Assembly: GCA_014323785.1 (NCBI GenBank) | Contig: JACONJ010000050.1 | Span: 62,001 to 126,000, forward strand | DNA length: 64,000 nt | Origin: Paracoccaceae bacterium | GTDB taxonomy: Bacteria; Pseudomonadota; Alphaproteobacteria; Rhodobacterales; Rhodobacteraceae | Direction of reading: 5' to 3' | Part shown: one piece after another, positions 56,387-64,000 of the stretch | Layout of the letters: each line of letters starts with the position of its first letter | Position numbering within the stretch: the stretch's first letter is position 1 | The notes under the pieces: generated by a model | Databases searched by the model: none | The model's input: the letters and a program-made list of their open reading frames with translations, nothing else | Told to the model about the DNA's origin: nothing | Translations under genes and position numbers: made by a program

Positions 56387-56605
56387 TGAACAAAATCAAG
56401 ATCAAGTATACCAAGTATACAGTGTTCTCGGCGGGTTCGGGAAACAATGGGCAGTTAGTTTAGGCGACCTCTCCCGCGACTATCCCCAAGGCATTTATGG
56501 TATAAAGGCCGGGTGGCCAAAGGTTGTGACTGAACAACACGGTCGACAATCTGTTTTCTGAAGGCGCATAGAGGGCTCATAATCGAATGGAGATACGCGG
56601 CACTG

Positions 56606-57826
56606 TCAGCCCTTCAATGTCCGGTTGCGCGCTGCAATCAGCTTCAGGCGCAATGCATTCAATTGAATGAAACCGGCCGCATCTTTCTGATCATAGGCAC
56701 CTGCATCGTCTTCAAAGGTCACATGCGCCTCGGAGTAAAGGCTGCGGTCCGACCATCGGCCAACACAGCGTGCCAGGCCCTTGTAAAGTTTCAGGCGAAC
56801 GGTTCCGGTGACATGCTCCTGGCTTGTGTCGATGGCCACCTGCAGCATCTTGCGTTCGGGTGAAAACCAGAACCCGTCATAGATCAATTCGGCATAGCGC
56901 GGCATCAGCTCGTCTTTCAGGTGCGCCGCCCCGCGATCCAGCGTAATGGACTCAATGCCGCGATGCGCCTCCAGCAGAAGTGTACCGCCCGGGGTTTCGT
57001 AAATGCCGCGGGATTTCATGCCAACGAACCGCCCTTCGACCAGGTCAAGCCGCCCGATTCCGTGCGTTCCGCCAAGCGTATTCAATTCTGTCAAAAGGGT
57101 CGCGGGCGACATCGCCCGCCCGTTGATGGAAACCGCATCGCCGCGCACAAACCCGATATCCACGTGTTCGGGCGTGTCGGGGGCGTCTTCGGGGTGAACC
57201 GTGCGCTGATAGATGTGATCGGGTGCTTCCTTGGCCGGGTCTTCCAGCACCTTCCCTTCAGAGGATGTGTGAAGCAGGTTGGCATCCACGCTGAACGGTG
57301 CCGCGCCACGTTTATCCCCGGTGATCGGGATCTGGTGCTGTTCGGCGAAATCAAGCAGCTTGGTCCGGCTGCCAAGGGTCCATTCGCGCCAAGGGGCAAT
57401 CACCTTGATATCAGGGTTCAGGGCATAGGCACTGAGCTCAAACCGCACCTGATCATTGCCCTTGCCGGTTGCCCCATGGGCCACTGCATCGGCACCGGTT
57501 TCCGCCGCAATTTCCACCAAGCGTTTGGAAATCAAAGGCCGCGCAATAGAGGTGCCAAGCAGATAAAGTCCTTCGTAAACTGCATTTGCACGAAACATGG
57601 GGAAAACAAAATCGCGGACGAATTCCTCGCGCAAATCTTCGATATAGATATCGGTTGCACCCATCATTTCGGCCTTTTTGCGGGCTGGTTCCAGCTCCTC
57701 TCCCTGGCCCAGATCAGCGGTGAAGGTCACAACCGCGCAGCCATATTCCGTTTGCAGCCACTTCAGGATGATTGAGGTGTCGAGGCCACCGGAATAGGCA
57801 AGGACAACTTTCTTGGGTGCGGACAT
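56606..57826 (-). CDS. argG: Argininosuccinate synthase
   Basis: 406 residues. It condenses citrulline and aspartate with [21 protein letters not shown] is the PP-loop ATP site. [16 protein letters not shown] and [13 protein letters not shown] are family motifs in the middle. The family's usual length is about 400-410. It is divergent from the membrane-protein gene at 57915 and convergent with the Abi_2 gene region. Confidence 0.97.
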   Translation of the reverse strand: MSAPKKVVLAYSGGLDTSIILKWLQTEYGCAVVTFTADLGQGEELEPARKKAEMMGATDIYIEDLREEFVRDFVFPMFRANAVYEGLYLLGTSIARPLISKRLVEIAAETGADAVAHGATGKGNDQVRFELSAYALNPDIKVIAPWREWTLGSRTKLLDFAEQHQIPITGDKRGAAPFSVDANLLHTSSEGKVLEDPAKEAPDHIYQRTVHPEDAPDTPEHVDIGFVRGDAVSINGRAMSPATLLTELNTLGGTHGIGRLDLVEGRFVGMKSRGIYETPGGTLLLEAHRGIESITLDRGAAHLKDELMPRYAELIYDGFWFSPERKMLQVAIDTSQEHVTGTVRLKLYKGLARCVGRWSDRSLYSEAHVTFEDDAGAYDQKDAAGFIQLNALRLKLIAARNRTLKG

Positions 57827-57914
57827 GGGCGGACAGCTCCGGACGTTTGATATTGACTAACGGGGCGATAGCGGGTTTTAAAAGACACGGCAAGCTAGGT
57901 TCAGGAGGTCTGCG

Positions 57915-58721
57915 ATGGATTATGGATACCAACTGCTCCGCCATGTCGTGCGGCAGGTGTTTGGCAACCTGAAGGAAGCCGCGCAATTGACGCTGTTGCT
58001 GTTTCTGGTGCCGTTCATCGGCTTCGTTCTGCTTTGGGGTAGCCTGGCTGGCCTGATGCCGGGAACATCCGGGGACGCAGCACCCGCTGCAGGCGGCATC
58101 CTGCTGGGCGGGCTTCTTCTACTTGGGGTCACGGCCCTGGCCTATTGCTGGGCGGCTGTGGGCTGGCACCGCTACGTGCTGCTTGAGGAAACGGGCAACG
58201 GCATTTTGCCGCAATGGCACCCTGATCGCGTGTTGTCCTATCTGGGGCGGGTCATCCTGGTGGTACTGATTACGGTCCTTGCGGCAATTGCTGGCGGTGT
58301 TGTTGTGGGTCTGGTGACGGCGACAACCCAGGCAGGCGGGGGCACGCTTATCCTTTGGGTCGGTCTTGTCTTCGGGATCTCCTGGGTGGCCACGCGCATC
58401 GGCCTTATCCTGCCTGCCGCTGCAGTGGGGGCGCGGATGACATTTGGCGAAAGCTGGGCGGCAACGCGGCCAGTGTCCGGACAAATCCTGCTGCCGCTAA
58501 TCGTGATCGCGATTGTTACCGTGCTTGTAGATCAGGTGATCCTGCTGCTTTTCGGCCAAACCACCCAAGTTGAGGTATTCGGGCAGATTCAGGATCAGGT
58601 GGTTCCAGCACTCCCGGGGCAAATCCTCAACGGGATTGCCTATTGGCTGCAGGTTTTGGTCAATCTGGCCCTGATGACCACGCTTTACGGCAACCTTGTC
58701 GAAGGCCGGCCCTTGAACTGA
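57915..58721 (+). CDS. Integral membrane protein of unknown function
   Basis: 268 residues with about six hydrophobic segments (at about 25-50, 60-80, 110-140, 145-175, 195-220 and 245-262). The start at 57915 is preceded by AGGAGG. I recognise no signature beyond a GYM-like repeat of glycine- and alanine-rich helices. It is divergent from argG, and a 133-bp gap without genes follows. No function is proposed. Confidence 0.75.
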   Translation: MDYGYQLLRHVVRQVFGNLKEAAQLTLLLFLVPFIGFVLLWGSLAGLMPGTSGDAAPAAGGILLGGLLLLGVTALAYCWAAVGWHRYVLLEETGNGILPQWHPDRVLSYLGRVILVVLITVLAAIAGGVVVGLVTATTQAGGGTLILWVGLVFGISWVATRIGLILPAAAVGARMTFGESWAATRPVSGQILLPLIVIAIVTVLVDQVILLLFGQTTQVEVFGQIQDQVVPALPGQILNGIAYWLQVLVNLALMTTLYGNLVEGRPLN

Positions 58722-58854
58722 AACCGGTTGAATCCGGCCGCGATCAAAATATGGCCTTCACAAAGGCGGGTGTGCCAACATAACTCTTGCCGCCGTGCGC
58801 ACGACGTGCCCCCCCCGGCCCCGAACGGCGTTTCTTCGGGGCCAGCGTCAGGGC

Positions 58855-60330
58855 TTATGGGGTGGTCCAGCGCACCCTTGTCAGATCATTTGCCTGGGTC
58901 GGTGCATTTTCCCACAGCCCTTCGATATTGGCATTCGCCACCCCGGTCTTGGCCAGTTGAAACAGGAAGCCGTTGACATAATCGCCCGCGATTATTTCCT
59001 GCGCCTGACGGTTAAGGGCCGCGCGTTCCGCCGGATCGGTGGCGGCGGTCAGGTTGGCCATCAACTCCTGAAACTCTGGATTGTCATACTGAAAATAATA
59101 GTCGGGACGGGCATAGATGTTGATATCCGCCGGTTCCGTATGGCTAACAACGGTCAGGTCGTAATCCTTACCGCGGAATACCTGTTCCAGCCATTGCGCC
59201 CATTCCAGGTTGCTGATCTCGGTCTTGATCCCGACATCGCGCAGTTGCGCGGCGATGATCTCTCCACCCCGGCGGGCATAGGAAGGCGGCGGCAGCATCA
59301 GGCGCAGGGTCATATCCTCAATCCTCGCTTCGGCCAGAAGCGCGCGGGCGCGGTCCGGGTCATGGGCTGAATGGGCCGTCAGATCGACGTAATCGGGATT
59401 GTGCGGCGCGAAATGGGTGCCAATGGGGGTGCCAAAGCCGAACATGGCCCCATCGATGATGTCCTGACGGTTGATCGCATGGGAAATCGCCTGGCGCACA
59501 CGAATATCATCCAGGGGTGGCGACTGATTGTTCATTGACAGGATCGTTTCCCCCTCGGTTGAGCCGACAATCACCGAAAATCGCGGATCGGCTTCGAACT
59601 GGCCCAGGGTTTCGGGGGCAGGAAAGGCCGGAAAGGCATCAATATCGCCCGCCATCAATGCGGCAAAGGCTGCGTTCGGGTCCGGGATAAAGCGGAACGT
59701 TGCGGCCTCCAGCGCGGGGTTCTCCCCCCAGTAGTCCGGGTTACGGGCCAACTCTACCCGGTCACCCTGAACCCAATCGGCAAAGATAAAGGGCCCCGTG
59801 CCGATGGGATTGGTCGCGTTGGTGTCGGCCGATTCCGGGGCGACAATGACCGCATCGCCCCAGGCCAGGTTGAACAGAAATGCGCCATTGGGGTCGGTCA
59901 GCGTGATTTGCACCGTGGTATCATCCAGCGCGGTCACGCGTTCAATTCCCGCGAAAAGCGCGGTTTGCGCATTGGTGCTGTCCGGTGCGCGGGCGCGATC
60001 CAGGCTGAACACCACATCCCCGGCCGTGAACGCCGTGCCGTCATGAAATCTGACGCCGTCGCGCAGGGTAAAGGTGTAGGTTCTGCCATCCGCGCTGATT
60101 TCCCATCGTTCCGCGAGGGCGGGGTTGACCGAACCGTCGGGGCCAAACCGCGTCAAACCCTCAAAGACATTGGCATAGACCACCTCATCAATCGCGGCGG
60201 CGGCCCCTCCGGTGGGGTCAAGATTGGGGGGTTCCAGCTGCATGCCGATGGTGATGCTGGTCTGCTGTGCGGCGGCACCCGTGGCGATCAGTGTAAGCGC
60301 GGCCACGCTGGTCAGAACGCGGTAAAACAT
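58855..60330 (-). CDS. Family 5 extracellular solute-binding protein (peptide/nickel type)
   Basis: 491 residues with a signal peptide (VAALTLIATGAAAQQ). EPPNLDPTGGAAAAIDEVVYANVFEGL is the SBP_bac_5 start, followed by TFTLRDGVRFHDGTAFTAGDVV and RQAISHAINRQDII in pieces. It binds peptides or similar ligands in the periplasm for an ABC importer. No permease or ATPase gene is beside it. It is probably transcribed after the M20 peptidase gene (minus strand, 141 bp upstream). Confidence 0.92.
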   Translation of the reverse strand: MFYRVLTSVAALTLIATGAAAQQTSITIGMQLEPPNLDPTGGAAAAIDEVVYANVFEGLTRFGPDGSVNPALAERWEISADGRTYTFTLRDGVRFHDGTAFTAGDVVFSLDRARAPDSTNAQTALFAGIERVTALDDTTVQITLTDPNGAFLFNLAWGDAVIVAPESADTNATNPIGTGPFIFADWVQGDRVELARNPDYWGENPALEAATFRFIPDPNAAFAALMAGDIDAFPAFPAPETLGQFEADPRFSVIVGSTEGETILSMNNQSPPLDDIRVRQAISHAINRQDIIDGAMFGFGTPIGTHFAPHNPDYVDLTAHSAHDPDRARALLAEARIEDMTLRLMLPPPSYARRGGEIIAAQLRDVGIKTEISNLEWAQWLEQVFRGKDYDLTVVSHTEPADINIYARPDYYFQYDNPEFQELMANLTAATDPAERAALNRQAQEIIAGDYVNGFLFQLAKTGVANANIEGLWENAPTQANDLTRVRWTTP

Positions 60331-60471
60331 ATCAGGATCTCCCGGCTCCCTGGGGTTACTTTGCCTGATGGTAGATCATATTCGCCATGGCTGGCAAGCC
60401 CTGATCCGGGAACCTGCCGCGGTGCAGGCCGGGGTGCTTTTGGGGTGCCCGAATCAGCAGGATCAGGGCGG

Positions 60472-61767
60472 CTATCCTGTCGGGGCGGTCACCAGAAGCT
60501 CCTGCAGGGTCAGTGCCATTACCCCGGCACTGTCCAGCATGTCCTCTACACTGACCCATTCATCGGGTTGATGCGCAAGGTCCAGAATCCCCGGCCCATA
60601 GGCGATGCAGTTATGCAGCCGCCCGATCCGGTCAATATGTTTCTGGTCATAGGTGCCTGGGGAGACGACGAATTCCGCCCGCGTGTGCAAGACCTTTTCG
60701 ATTGCAGCCTGGACGGTGCGAACGACGGGGGCATCTTCTTTGGTCATCGTCGGCTGCACCTCAAGAATATCTGTGATCTCGTATGTGAATCCGGGCCGTT
60801 CGGCTTTGACTTTCTCCAACATGGTCGTCACCTCGGCCTTCACCTGGGCCAGTTCCTCCTCAATCAGAAAACGTCGGTCGATCACGATCCGGCAGCGGTC
60901 GGCCACGCAGGGGGCGGGCAGGGCGGTGTGATCCTCTCCCTGCTGTTCGGGTTCCCCTCCGTGAATCGAATTGATGTTAAGCGTAGAGGAACGCGCGCCC
61001 TCGGGCACCACCGGCATCGCCGTGCGCCTGGTGGCCAGAAGCGGGTAGAGGGCCCGCTCCATCTCGTCCAGCACTGCACCCATATGGCGGATCGCGCTGT
61101 CGCCCAGAAACGGCATTGCACCATGGGCGATCCGTCCCCGCGTTTCGATCTCGGCCCACCAGACGCCACGATGGCCAAGACAGATGCGATCCTTGTTCAG
61201 CGGCTCCGGGATAATCACGTGCTGTACCCGCGCGGGATCAAAACGGCCCTGTTCGGCCAGATAGGCAACACCGCTGTGGCCCCCCGATTCTTCATCGGCC
61301 GTCGCGCTGATCTCGATGCTGCCGGTAAAATCGGGATGCGTGTTGATGAACGCCTCGGCGGCGATAATTGAGGTCGCCAGCCCGCCCTTCATATCACAGG
61401 CACCACGGCCATGGATGCGGCCGTTGCGCAGCTCACCGCCAAAGGGGTCCACAGTCCAGCCGTGGCCCACCTCTACCACGTCGTGATGGCTGTTGAAATG
61501 CACGCACTCCCCCGGGTGCGCACCCGCGTACCGGGCCACAAGGTTCCAGCGCGGATACCGTGCGCTATCGGCGGGGGTGCCAAGGGCGCGGATCAGCTCA
61601 ACGGTGAACCCCGATGTGCGCAGCCGCGCGGCCAGAAGGTCGCAAATCTCCCGATAATTCCGCCCCGGCGGGTTCAGCGTGGGAATGCGGATCAGATCGC
61701 GGGTCAGGGCGATCAGGTCGTCGCGGCGTACGGCGACAGCCTGCAAAAGGGCAGCGGATTCACGCAT
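60472..61767 (-). CDS. M20 family metallopeptidase (ArgE/DapE-like)
   Basis: 431 residues. The zinc-binding and catalytic residues are in HFNSHHDVVEVG, HGRGACDMKGGL and ISATADEESGGHSG. The last part contains the dimerisation domain and VSPGTYDQKHIDRIG. It probably hydrolyses N-acyl amino acids or dipeptides. Next to the peptide-binding protein it may handle imported peptides (inference). Confidence 0.93.
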   Translation of the reverse strand: MRESAALLQAVAVRRDDLIALTRDLIRIPTLNPPGRNYREICDLLAARLRTSGFTVELIRALGTPADSARYPRWNLVARYAGAHPGECVHFNSHHDVVEVGHGWTVDPFGGELRNGRIHGRGACDMKGGLATSIIAAEAFINTHPDFTGSIEISATADEESGGHSGVAYLAEQGRFDPARVQHVIIPEPLNKDRICLGHRGVWWAEIETRGRIAHGAMPFLGDSAIRHMGAVLDEMERALYPLLATRRTAMPVVPEGARSSTLNINSIHGGEPEQQGEDHTALPAPCVADRCRIVIDRRFLIEEELAQVKAEVTTMLEKVKAERPGFTYEITDILEVQPTMTKEDAPVVRTVQAAIEKVLHTRAEFVVSPGTYDQKHIDRIGRLHNCIAYGPGILDLAHQPDEWVSVEDMLDSAGVMALTLQELLVTAPTG

Positions 61768-61879
61768 GATGGCAAGTTTGCACTACCAGCGGCGCGGCGG
61801 CAAGCCCCGACCTGTCAAATCTCTTGCCAGACCATGTGTAAGGGGCTACGATGGGGATCGAAGCACAAAGGCGAAGACG

Positions 61880-62140
61880 ATGCTGAACCTGGGCCGCATG
61901 GCGATCATCCTGCTCCTCCTCCTAAGCGTGGTCTATGTCTGCATCTACCTCTCCTGGCGCGCATCCCTGCGGGAGCAGCTGGCAGAGGATTGGGTGATGA
62001 AGGGCCGCCCCGGCACCCGTGAGGCGTGGGTTGAACAGCGTGCGGCACCGAAACTGCGCCGGATTAACCGCTGGCTGATTGTGACAGTCTATGTCCTGCC
62101 CATCACCGCGCTTGGCCTTTTTGTCTACATCACGAATTAG
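61880..62140 (+). CDS. Small two-helix membrane protein
   Basis: 86 residues from the ATG at 61880. Two membrane segments (LGRMAIILLLLLSVVYVCIYL and WLIVTVYVLPITALGLFVYI) flank a charged loop with EDWVMKGRPGTREAWVEQR. It is directly followed, 17 bp on, by the DUF1523 gene. It looks like the small membrane protein found beside DUF1523 genes in Rhodobacterales. Function unknown. Confidence 0.75.
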   Translation: MLNLGRMAIILLLLLSVVYVCIYLSWRASLREQLAEDWVMKGRPGTREAWVEQRAAPKLRRINRWLIVTVYVLPITALGLFVYITN

Positions 62141-62157
62141 CGAAGGGATCCCCCGCG

Positions 62158-62769
62158 ATGCGCTGGCCACGGATTATCATTCTACTGGTTCTGTTCCTGA
62201 TTCTGGGGGCATTCCTGCACTACACGCTGCCGCAGCGCGATATCGTGCGGATCGTGAACACCGAGGCGCGGCTTTTCACGCCCGAAGGCTGGAACCGGTT
62301 CTTCTATGCCGATGAAGATGCCGGGTCTGCGGTGGCCGGGGCGCAACGTGACCTGCGCTTGATCAACACGGTGCGCCCGAATGGCAATGTGATCGTCTAC
62401 CGCAATGAGGATACCGGCTGGGTCTGGCCACCTTATTTCAAGTTCCGCAGCCAGGATTTGCAGACTGAGGCGACGAACCTTGAATCCACTGCGACGGAAC
62501 CGGAATGGGTCGCGATCACCCATTATGGCTGGCGGAATAATTTCTTTTCAATCTACCCCAACGCGGTCTCGATCCGCCCCGTTGCAGGCCCTGATGTTAC
62601 ACTGGTTCCCTGGCTAAACCTGATAATTCTGGCGATGCTGGCCCTGATCCTGTTCTTCATTTGGCGCCTGTGGGAGCGGTTCAAGGACCGGGTGGTTGAC
62701 CCGATTATGGACCGCACCGCCGTGCTCTGGGCCAGGATGCGCGACTGGATAGCATCCCGCCGCGCCTGA
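62158..62769 (+). CDS. DUF1523 family membrane protein
   Basis: 203 residues. The N-terminal helix IILLVLFLILGAFLHYTLPQRDIVRIV is the DUF1523 hallmark (HYTLPQRDIVRI). A second helix lies near 150-172 (LNLIILAMLALILFFIWRL). The middle region contains VYRNEDTGWVWPPYFKF and ITHYGWRNNFFSIYPNAV, both conserved in the family. It is probably co-transcribed with the small gene before it. Function unknown. Confidence 0.93.
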   Translation: MRWPRIIILLVLFLILGAFLHYTLPQRDIVRIVNTEARLFTPEGWNRFFYADEDAGSAVAGAQRDLRLINTVRPNGNVIVYRNEDTGWVWPPYFKFRSQDLQTEATNLESTATEPEWVAITHYGWRNNFFSIYPNAVSIRPVAGPDVTLVPWLNLIILAMLALILFFIWRLWERFKDRVVDPIMDRTAVLWARMRDWIASRRA

Positions 62770-62878
62770 TCGCGCATGCCAGGGCCATCGGGGCCAGGCG
62801 CGAAACCATATATGGCATGGCCGGGATACCGGGCGGAAACAAAAGCACGATCCGGCGTGCGCTTGCCGCGAGTGTGTG

Positions 62879-63166
62879 ATGGACGAGGTTCAGCGTTGCT
62901 TCTACCAGCGCGAATTCAAAATCGCCTTCCTCGAAAAACAGGGACAGGCGTTTGAGGATATGTTCTCCGGGATTATGGGCCATGCCTTTCCGGAAGACTT
63001 TCAACCGGTGCGTCCGTACGGCAACAAGGGCGACATGAAGTGCGATGGATACCGCGCCAGCGACAAGACCGTTTTTCAGTGTTACGCCCCCCGCACCATG
63101 AAACTCGCCGCGCTAAAGGCAAAGATCGATACCGATTTCAACGGTGCCGTTGACCATTGGGGCAGT
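62879..63166 (+). pseudogene. ABC-three-component system protein, N-terminal fragment of a split gene
   Basis: From the ATG at 62879 the reading follows the N-terminal part of the ABC-3C effector family: FYQREFKIAFLEKQGQAFEDMF, RPYGNKGDMKCDGY and VFQCYAPRTM (a PD-(D/E)XK-like or related domain) up to DFNGAVDHWGS (residue 96). Normal continuation (KM..W-type) is then lost and the frame runs into RHRHSPTGG until a stop at 63289. The true C-terminal end lies at 63843-63953. So the gene is interrupted by about 676 bp and is presumably inactive. Confidence 0.7.
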
Positions 63167-63177
63167 CGACACCGACA

Positions 63178-63205
63178 CTCGCCCACAGGCGGTCAAGTGG
63201 GCGAG
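63178..63205 (+). other. Perfect 9-bp hairpin at the left side of the insertion
   Basis: CTCGCCCAC (63178-63186) pairs with GTGGGCGAG (63197-63205) around a 10-nt loop. It lies just inside the left boundary of the inserted DNA. Element 2 has no equivalent. It could be part of a longer RNA with element 1 or a transposon-end structure. Confidence 0.6.
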
Positions 63206-63229
63206 GGACACAATCGATCAATTGTGATC

Positions 63230-63303
63230 GCCGAAACGCCCCCCTTCGGGGGGGGGGCGTATAAGGGGAAAAGGGCAACCCCTTACTGATGAGGCAGCCC
63301 GAA
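63230..63303 (+). ncRNA. Structured RNA element, copy 1
   Basis: Begins GCCGAAACG (63230-63238). Hairpin 1 closes ACG (63236-63238) with CGT (63258-63260) around a C6/TTCG/G-run stem. Hairpin 2 pairs AAGGGG (63263-63268) with CCCCTT (63279-63284) around a loop with AAGGGCAA. Then CTGATGA and GGCAGCCCGA (63286-63302). The loop GGGC (63273-63276) could pair with GCCC (63297-63300) as a pseudoknot. It lies 20 bp before the small ORF. Copy 2 conserves all three sequence blocks while changing both stems. Confidence 0.7.
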
Positions 63304-63322
63304 CTAGAGAGAGGAAGAACCC

Positions 63323-63553
63323 ATGGAAACACTTGCATTTTGCATCCTCACAGCGTTGGCAATCCTTTATCCGTCCCCCGACAATACCAGTGAAATAAGG
63401 CTACTCCGCATGATGGTGGCAGGCGAAATTGTATCAAAGATTGCTGAAGAAAAGGCAACAGGCATAAGCCTCGACGATTTTCGGGCTTTGCGTCAGCCCC
63501 CGCCTGATGATGAGATATTTCAATGCATAGAAAAACATTGGAACGATCTGTAA
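63323..63553 (+). CDS. Small ORF between the two structured RNA copies
   Basis: 76 residues, ribosome-binding site GAGAGAGGAAG upstream of the ATG at 63323. It is not recognised. A short hydrophobic start (LAFCILTALAILY) is followed by MVAGEIVSKIAEEKATGIS and a charged end (DDEIFQCIEKHWNDL). It starts 20 bp after RNA copy 1 and stops one base before copy 2. It does not resemble IscB, TnpB or a transposase. It may be a passenger gene of the element or chance. Confidence 0.45.
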   Translation: METLAFCILTALAILYPSPDNTSEIRLLRMMVAGEIVSKIAEEKATGISLDDFRALRQPPPDDEIFQCIEKHWNDL

Positions 63554-63619
63554 GCCGAAACGAGCCGACAGGCCCGTCACCGGGGCAAGGGCAAACCCGG
63601 TCTGATGATGGCAGCCCGA
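63554..63619 (+). ncRNA. Structured RNA element, copy 2
   Basis: GCCGAAACG (63554-63562) is identical to copy 1. Hairpin 1 is ACG-A-GCC-GACA-GGC-C-CGT (63560-63577). Hairpin 2 pairs ACCGGG (63579-63584) with CCCGGT (63596-63601) around a loop with AAGGGCAA. CTGATGA (63602-63608) and TGGCAGCCCGA (63609-63619) follow. The stems have different bases from copy 1 but still pair, which is covariation supporting an RNA. It starts right after the stop of the small ORF. Confidence 0.7.
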
Positions 63620-63684
63620 CAAAACCGGGAGAGAATCGATAGATTTTGCGATTGACCGCAAGGTGTGTGATGTTATGCCTTGCC

Positions 63685-63815
63685 GCGCGGACTAAGCTGG
63701 CCGCGCACTGGACAGCCAGCAGATGCCAACCGGGCGTCATCCCGGAACGTTGCTGGCTCAGGGAGGGGCAGGGGGAATGTGGGCTCTCCTTGCGCAGATG
63801 ACCCTGCCCCCTCCC
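63685..63815. other. Three consecutive strong hairpins at the right side of the insertion
   Basis: GCGCGG (63685-63690) pairs with CCGCGC (63701-63706). AGCCAGCA (63714-63721) pairs with TGCTGGCT (63751-63758) and encloses CCGGG/CCCGG (63730-63745). GGGAGGGGCAGGG (63761-63773) pairs with CCCTGCCCCCTCCC (63802-63815), one base longer. They lie between RNA copy 2 and the resumed ABC-3C reading frame and could be the right end of a mobile element. Confidence 0.6.
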
Positions 63816-63842
63816 GTCGATTCGCCAGCCATAATATTTGCC

Positions 63843-63953
63843 AACCTGACGCTCGCCTCGCCTTCGGTTCTGGCCATTATGTCGTATTTCTTCGAACGCT
63901 GCGACATTTTCGAAGACTATGACAGCCATGTTGTGAAGGACTCCACAGCATGA
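63843..63953 (+). pseudogene. ABC-three-component system protein, C-terminal fragment
   Basis: The frame ending at 63953 carries SPSVLAIMSYFFERCDIFE, which looks like the C-terminal end of ABC-3C effector proteins. Its TGA stop overlaps the ATG of the next gene (ATGA), as in intact systems. The N-terminal fragment is at 62879-63166. The residues before about 63843 in this frame do not resemble the family. Confidence 0.6.
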
Positions 63954-64000
63954 TTCTGCCAACCAAGCACATTCGCCCTGAACGGGCACTCTTTACCGTG
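63951..64000 (+). CDS. ABC-three-component system middle component, partial
   Basis: Only the first 16 codons are in the window: MILPTKHIRPERALFTV. This matches the start of the small middle component (MILPxKHxxxxRALxxVG) of ABC-3C systems as I know it. It would be followed outside the window by the ABC ATPase gene. It overlaps the C-terminal fragment of the split first gene by 4 bp. Confidence 0.6.

Larger units (their letters stand above)
63167..63842 (+). mobile_element. Putative inserted element with two structured RNA copies and a small ORF
   Basis: The ends are set where similarity to the ABC-3C gene stops (about 63166) and resumes (about 63843). Inside lie a 9-bp hairpin (63178-63205), RNA-like element 1 (63230-63303), a 76-codon ORF, RNA-like element 2 (63554-63619) and three strong hairpins (63685-63815). 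No transposase is present. It could be a non-autonomous element, perhaps of the HEARO/IscB type. No clear target-site duplication is seen; the ends are approximate. Confidence 0.5.

Noticed and set aside
63286-63303. CTGATGA..GAA resembles a hammerhead ribozyme core
   Set aside because: Stem II would have only two pairs in copy 1, copy 2 reads GAC instead of GAA, and no stem III partner or NUH cleavage site is visible. The shared two-hairpin fold explains the conservation better.

Overview
The window looks like chromosome of a Rhodobacterales-type alphaproteobacterium. The evidence is a TCA-cycle cluster (sdhCDAB, mesaconyl-CoA hydratase, a malyl-CoA lyase/thioesterase homologue, mdh, sucCD, sucAB, lpd), a short alphaproteobacterial HPr kinase followed by EIIA and HPr, a fused MrpA/B antiporter operon, and DUF1523, TIGR02300 and NnrU family genes. 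Base composition is moderately high in GC. I do not name a genus.

Layout. 1-3833: the last codons of gatB, then an accessory block with an ankyrin-repeat gene (apparently frameshifted), a coiled-coil membrane protein with 42-bp repeats, and a Fic protein behind three copies of an 8-bp operator-like site. 3830-21482: the TCA cluster on both strands, with unusual passengers: a VapD-like RNase gene between sdhA and sdhB, a sulfotransferase-like gene between sucC and sucD, and a small secreted protein gene between sucB and lpd. 21595-22935: a YgjP-type metallopeptidase, a TIGR02300 protein and tRNA-Ala(GGC). 23012-25824: a solitary MmeI-like type IIL restriction-methylation gene directly after the tRNA, broken near its 3' end by a 5-bp tandem duplication. 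25844-31761: the Mrp antiporter operon. 32140-40915: a complete Zorya anti-phage operon (zorABCD) with a divergent HEPN-domain gene. 41070-45420: pckA, hprK, EIIA, HPr and an acyltransferase; the chvG/chvI and rapZ genes usual at this locus are not found. 45421-52979: housekeeping genes (3-hydroxybutyryl-CoA dehydrogenase, EamA transporter, comF, an NDUFAF5-like methyltransferase, hemH, mutT, argJ, a parvulin isomerase). 53296-56386: a second accessory block made of a duplicated gene module with arginine-rich 65-residue repeats, then an Abi_2 (AbiD/F-like) gene. 56606-62769: argG, a membrane protein, an orphan peptide-binding protein, an M20 peptidase and two small membrane proteins. 62879-64000: the start of an ABC-three-component (ABC-3C) conflict system whose first gene is split by about 680 bp.

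How it works together. The core is central carbon metabolism with pieces of the ethylmalonyl-CoA pathway, ion homeostasis (Mrp) and PTS/PEPCK control. Inserted into or beside it are many phage-defence or conflict genes: Fic, VapD-like, MmeI-like, Zorya, HEPN, Abi_2 and ABC-3C.

The strongest unexplained signal is in the split ABC-3C gene. Two copies of the same small RNA-like element (63230-63303 and 63554-63619) share three conserved sequence blocks, and their two stems differ in sequence but keep pairing. Such covariation indicates a real structured RNA. I suspect a mobile, HEARO/omega-RNA-like element, but that family assignment is untested. The second unexplained signal is the triplicated module at 53.2-55.4 kb.
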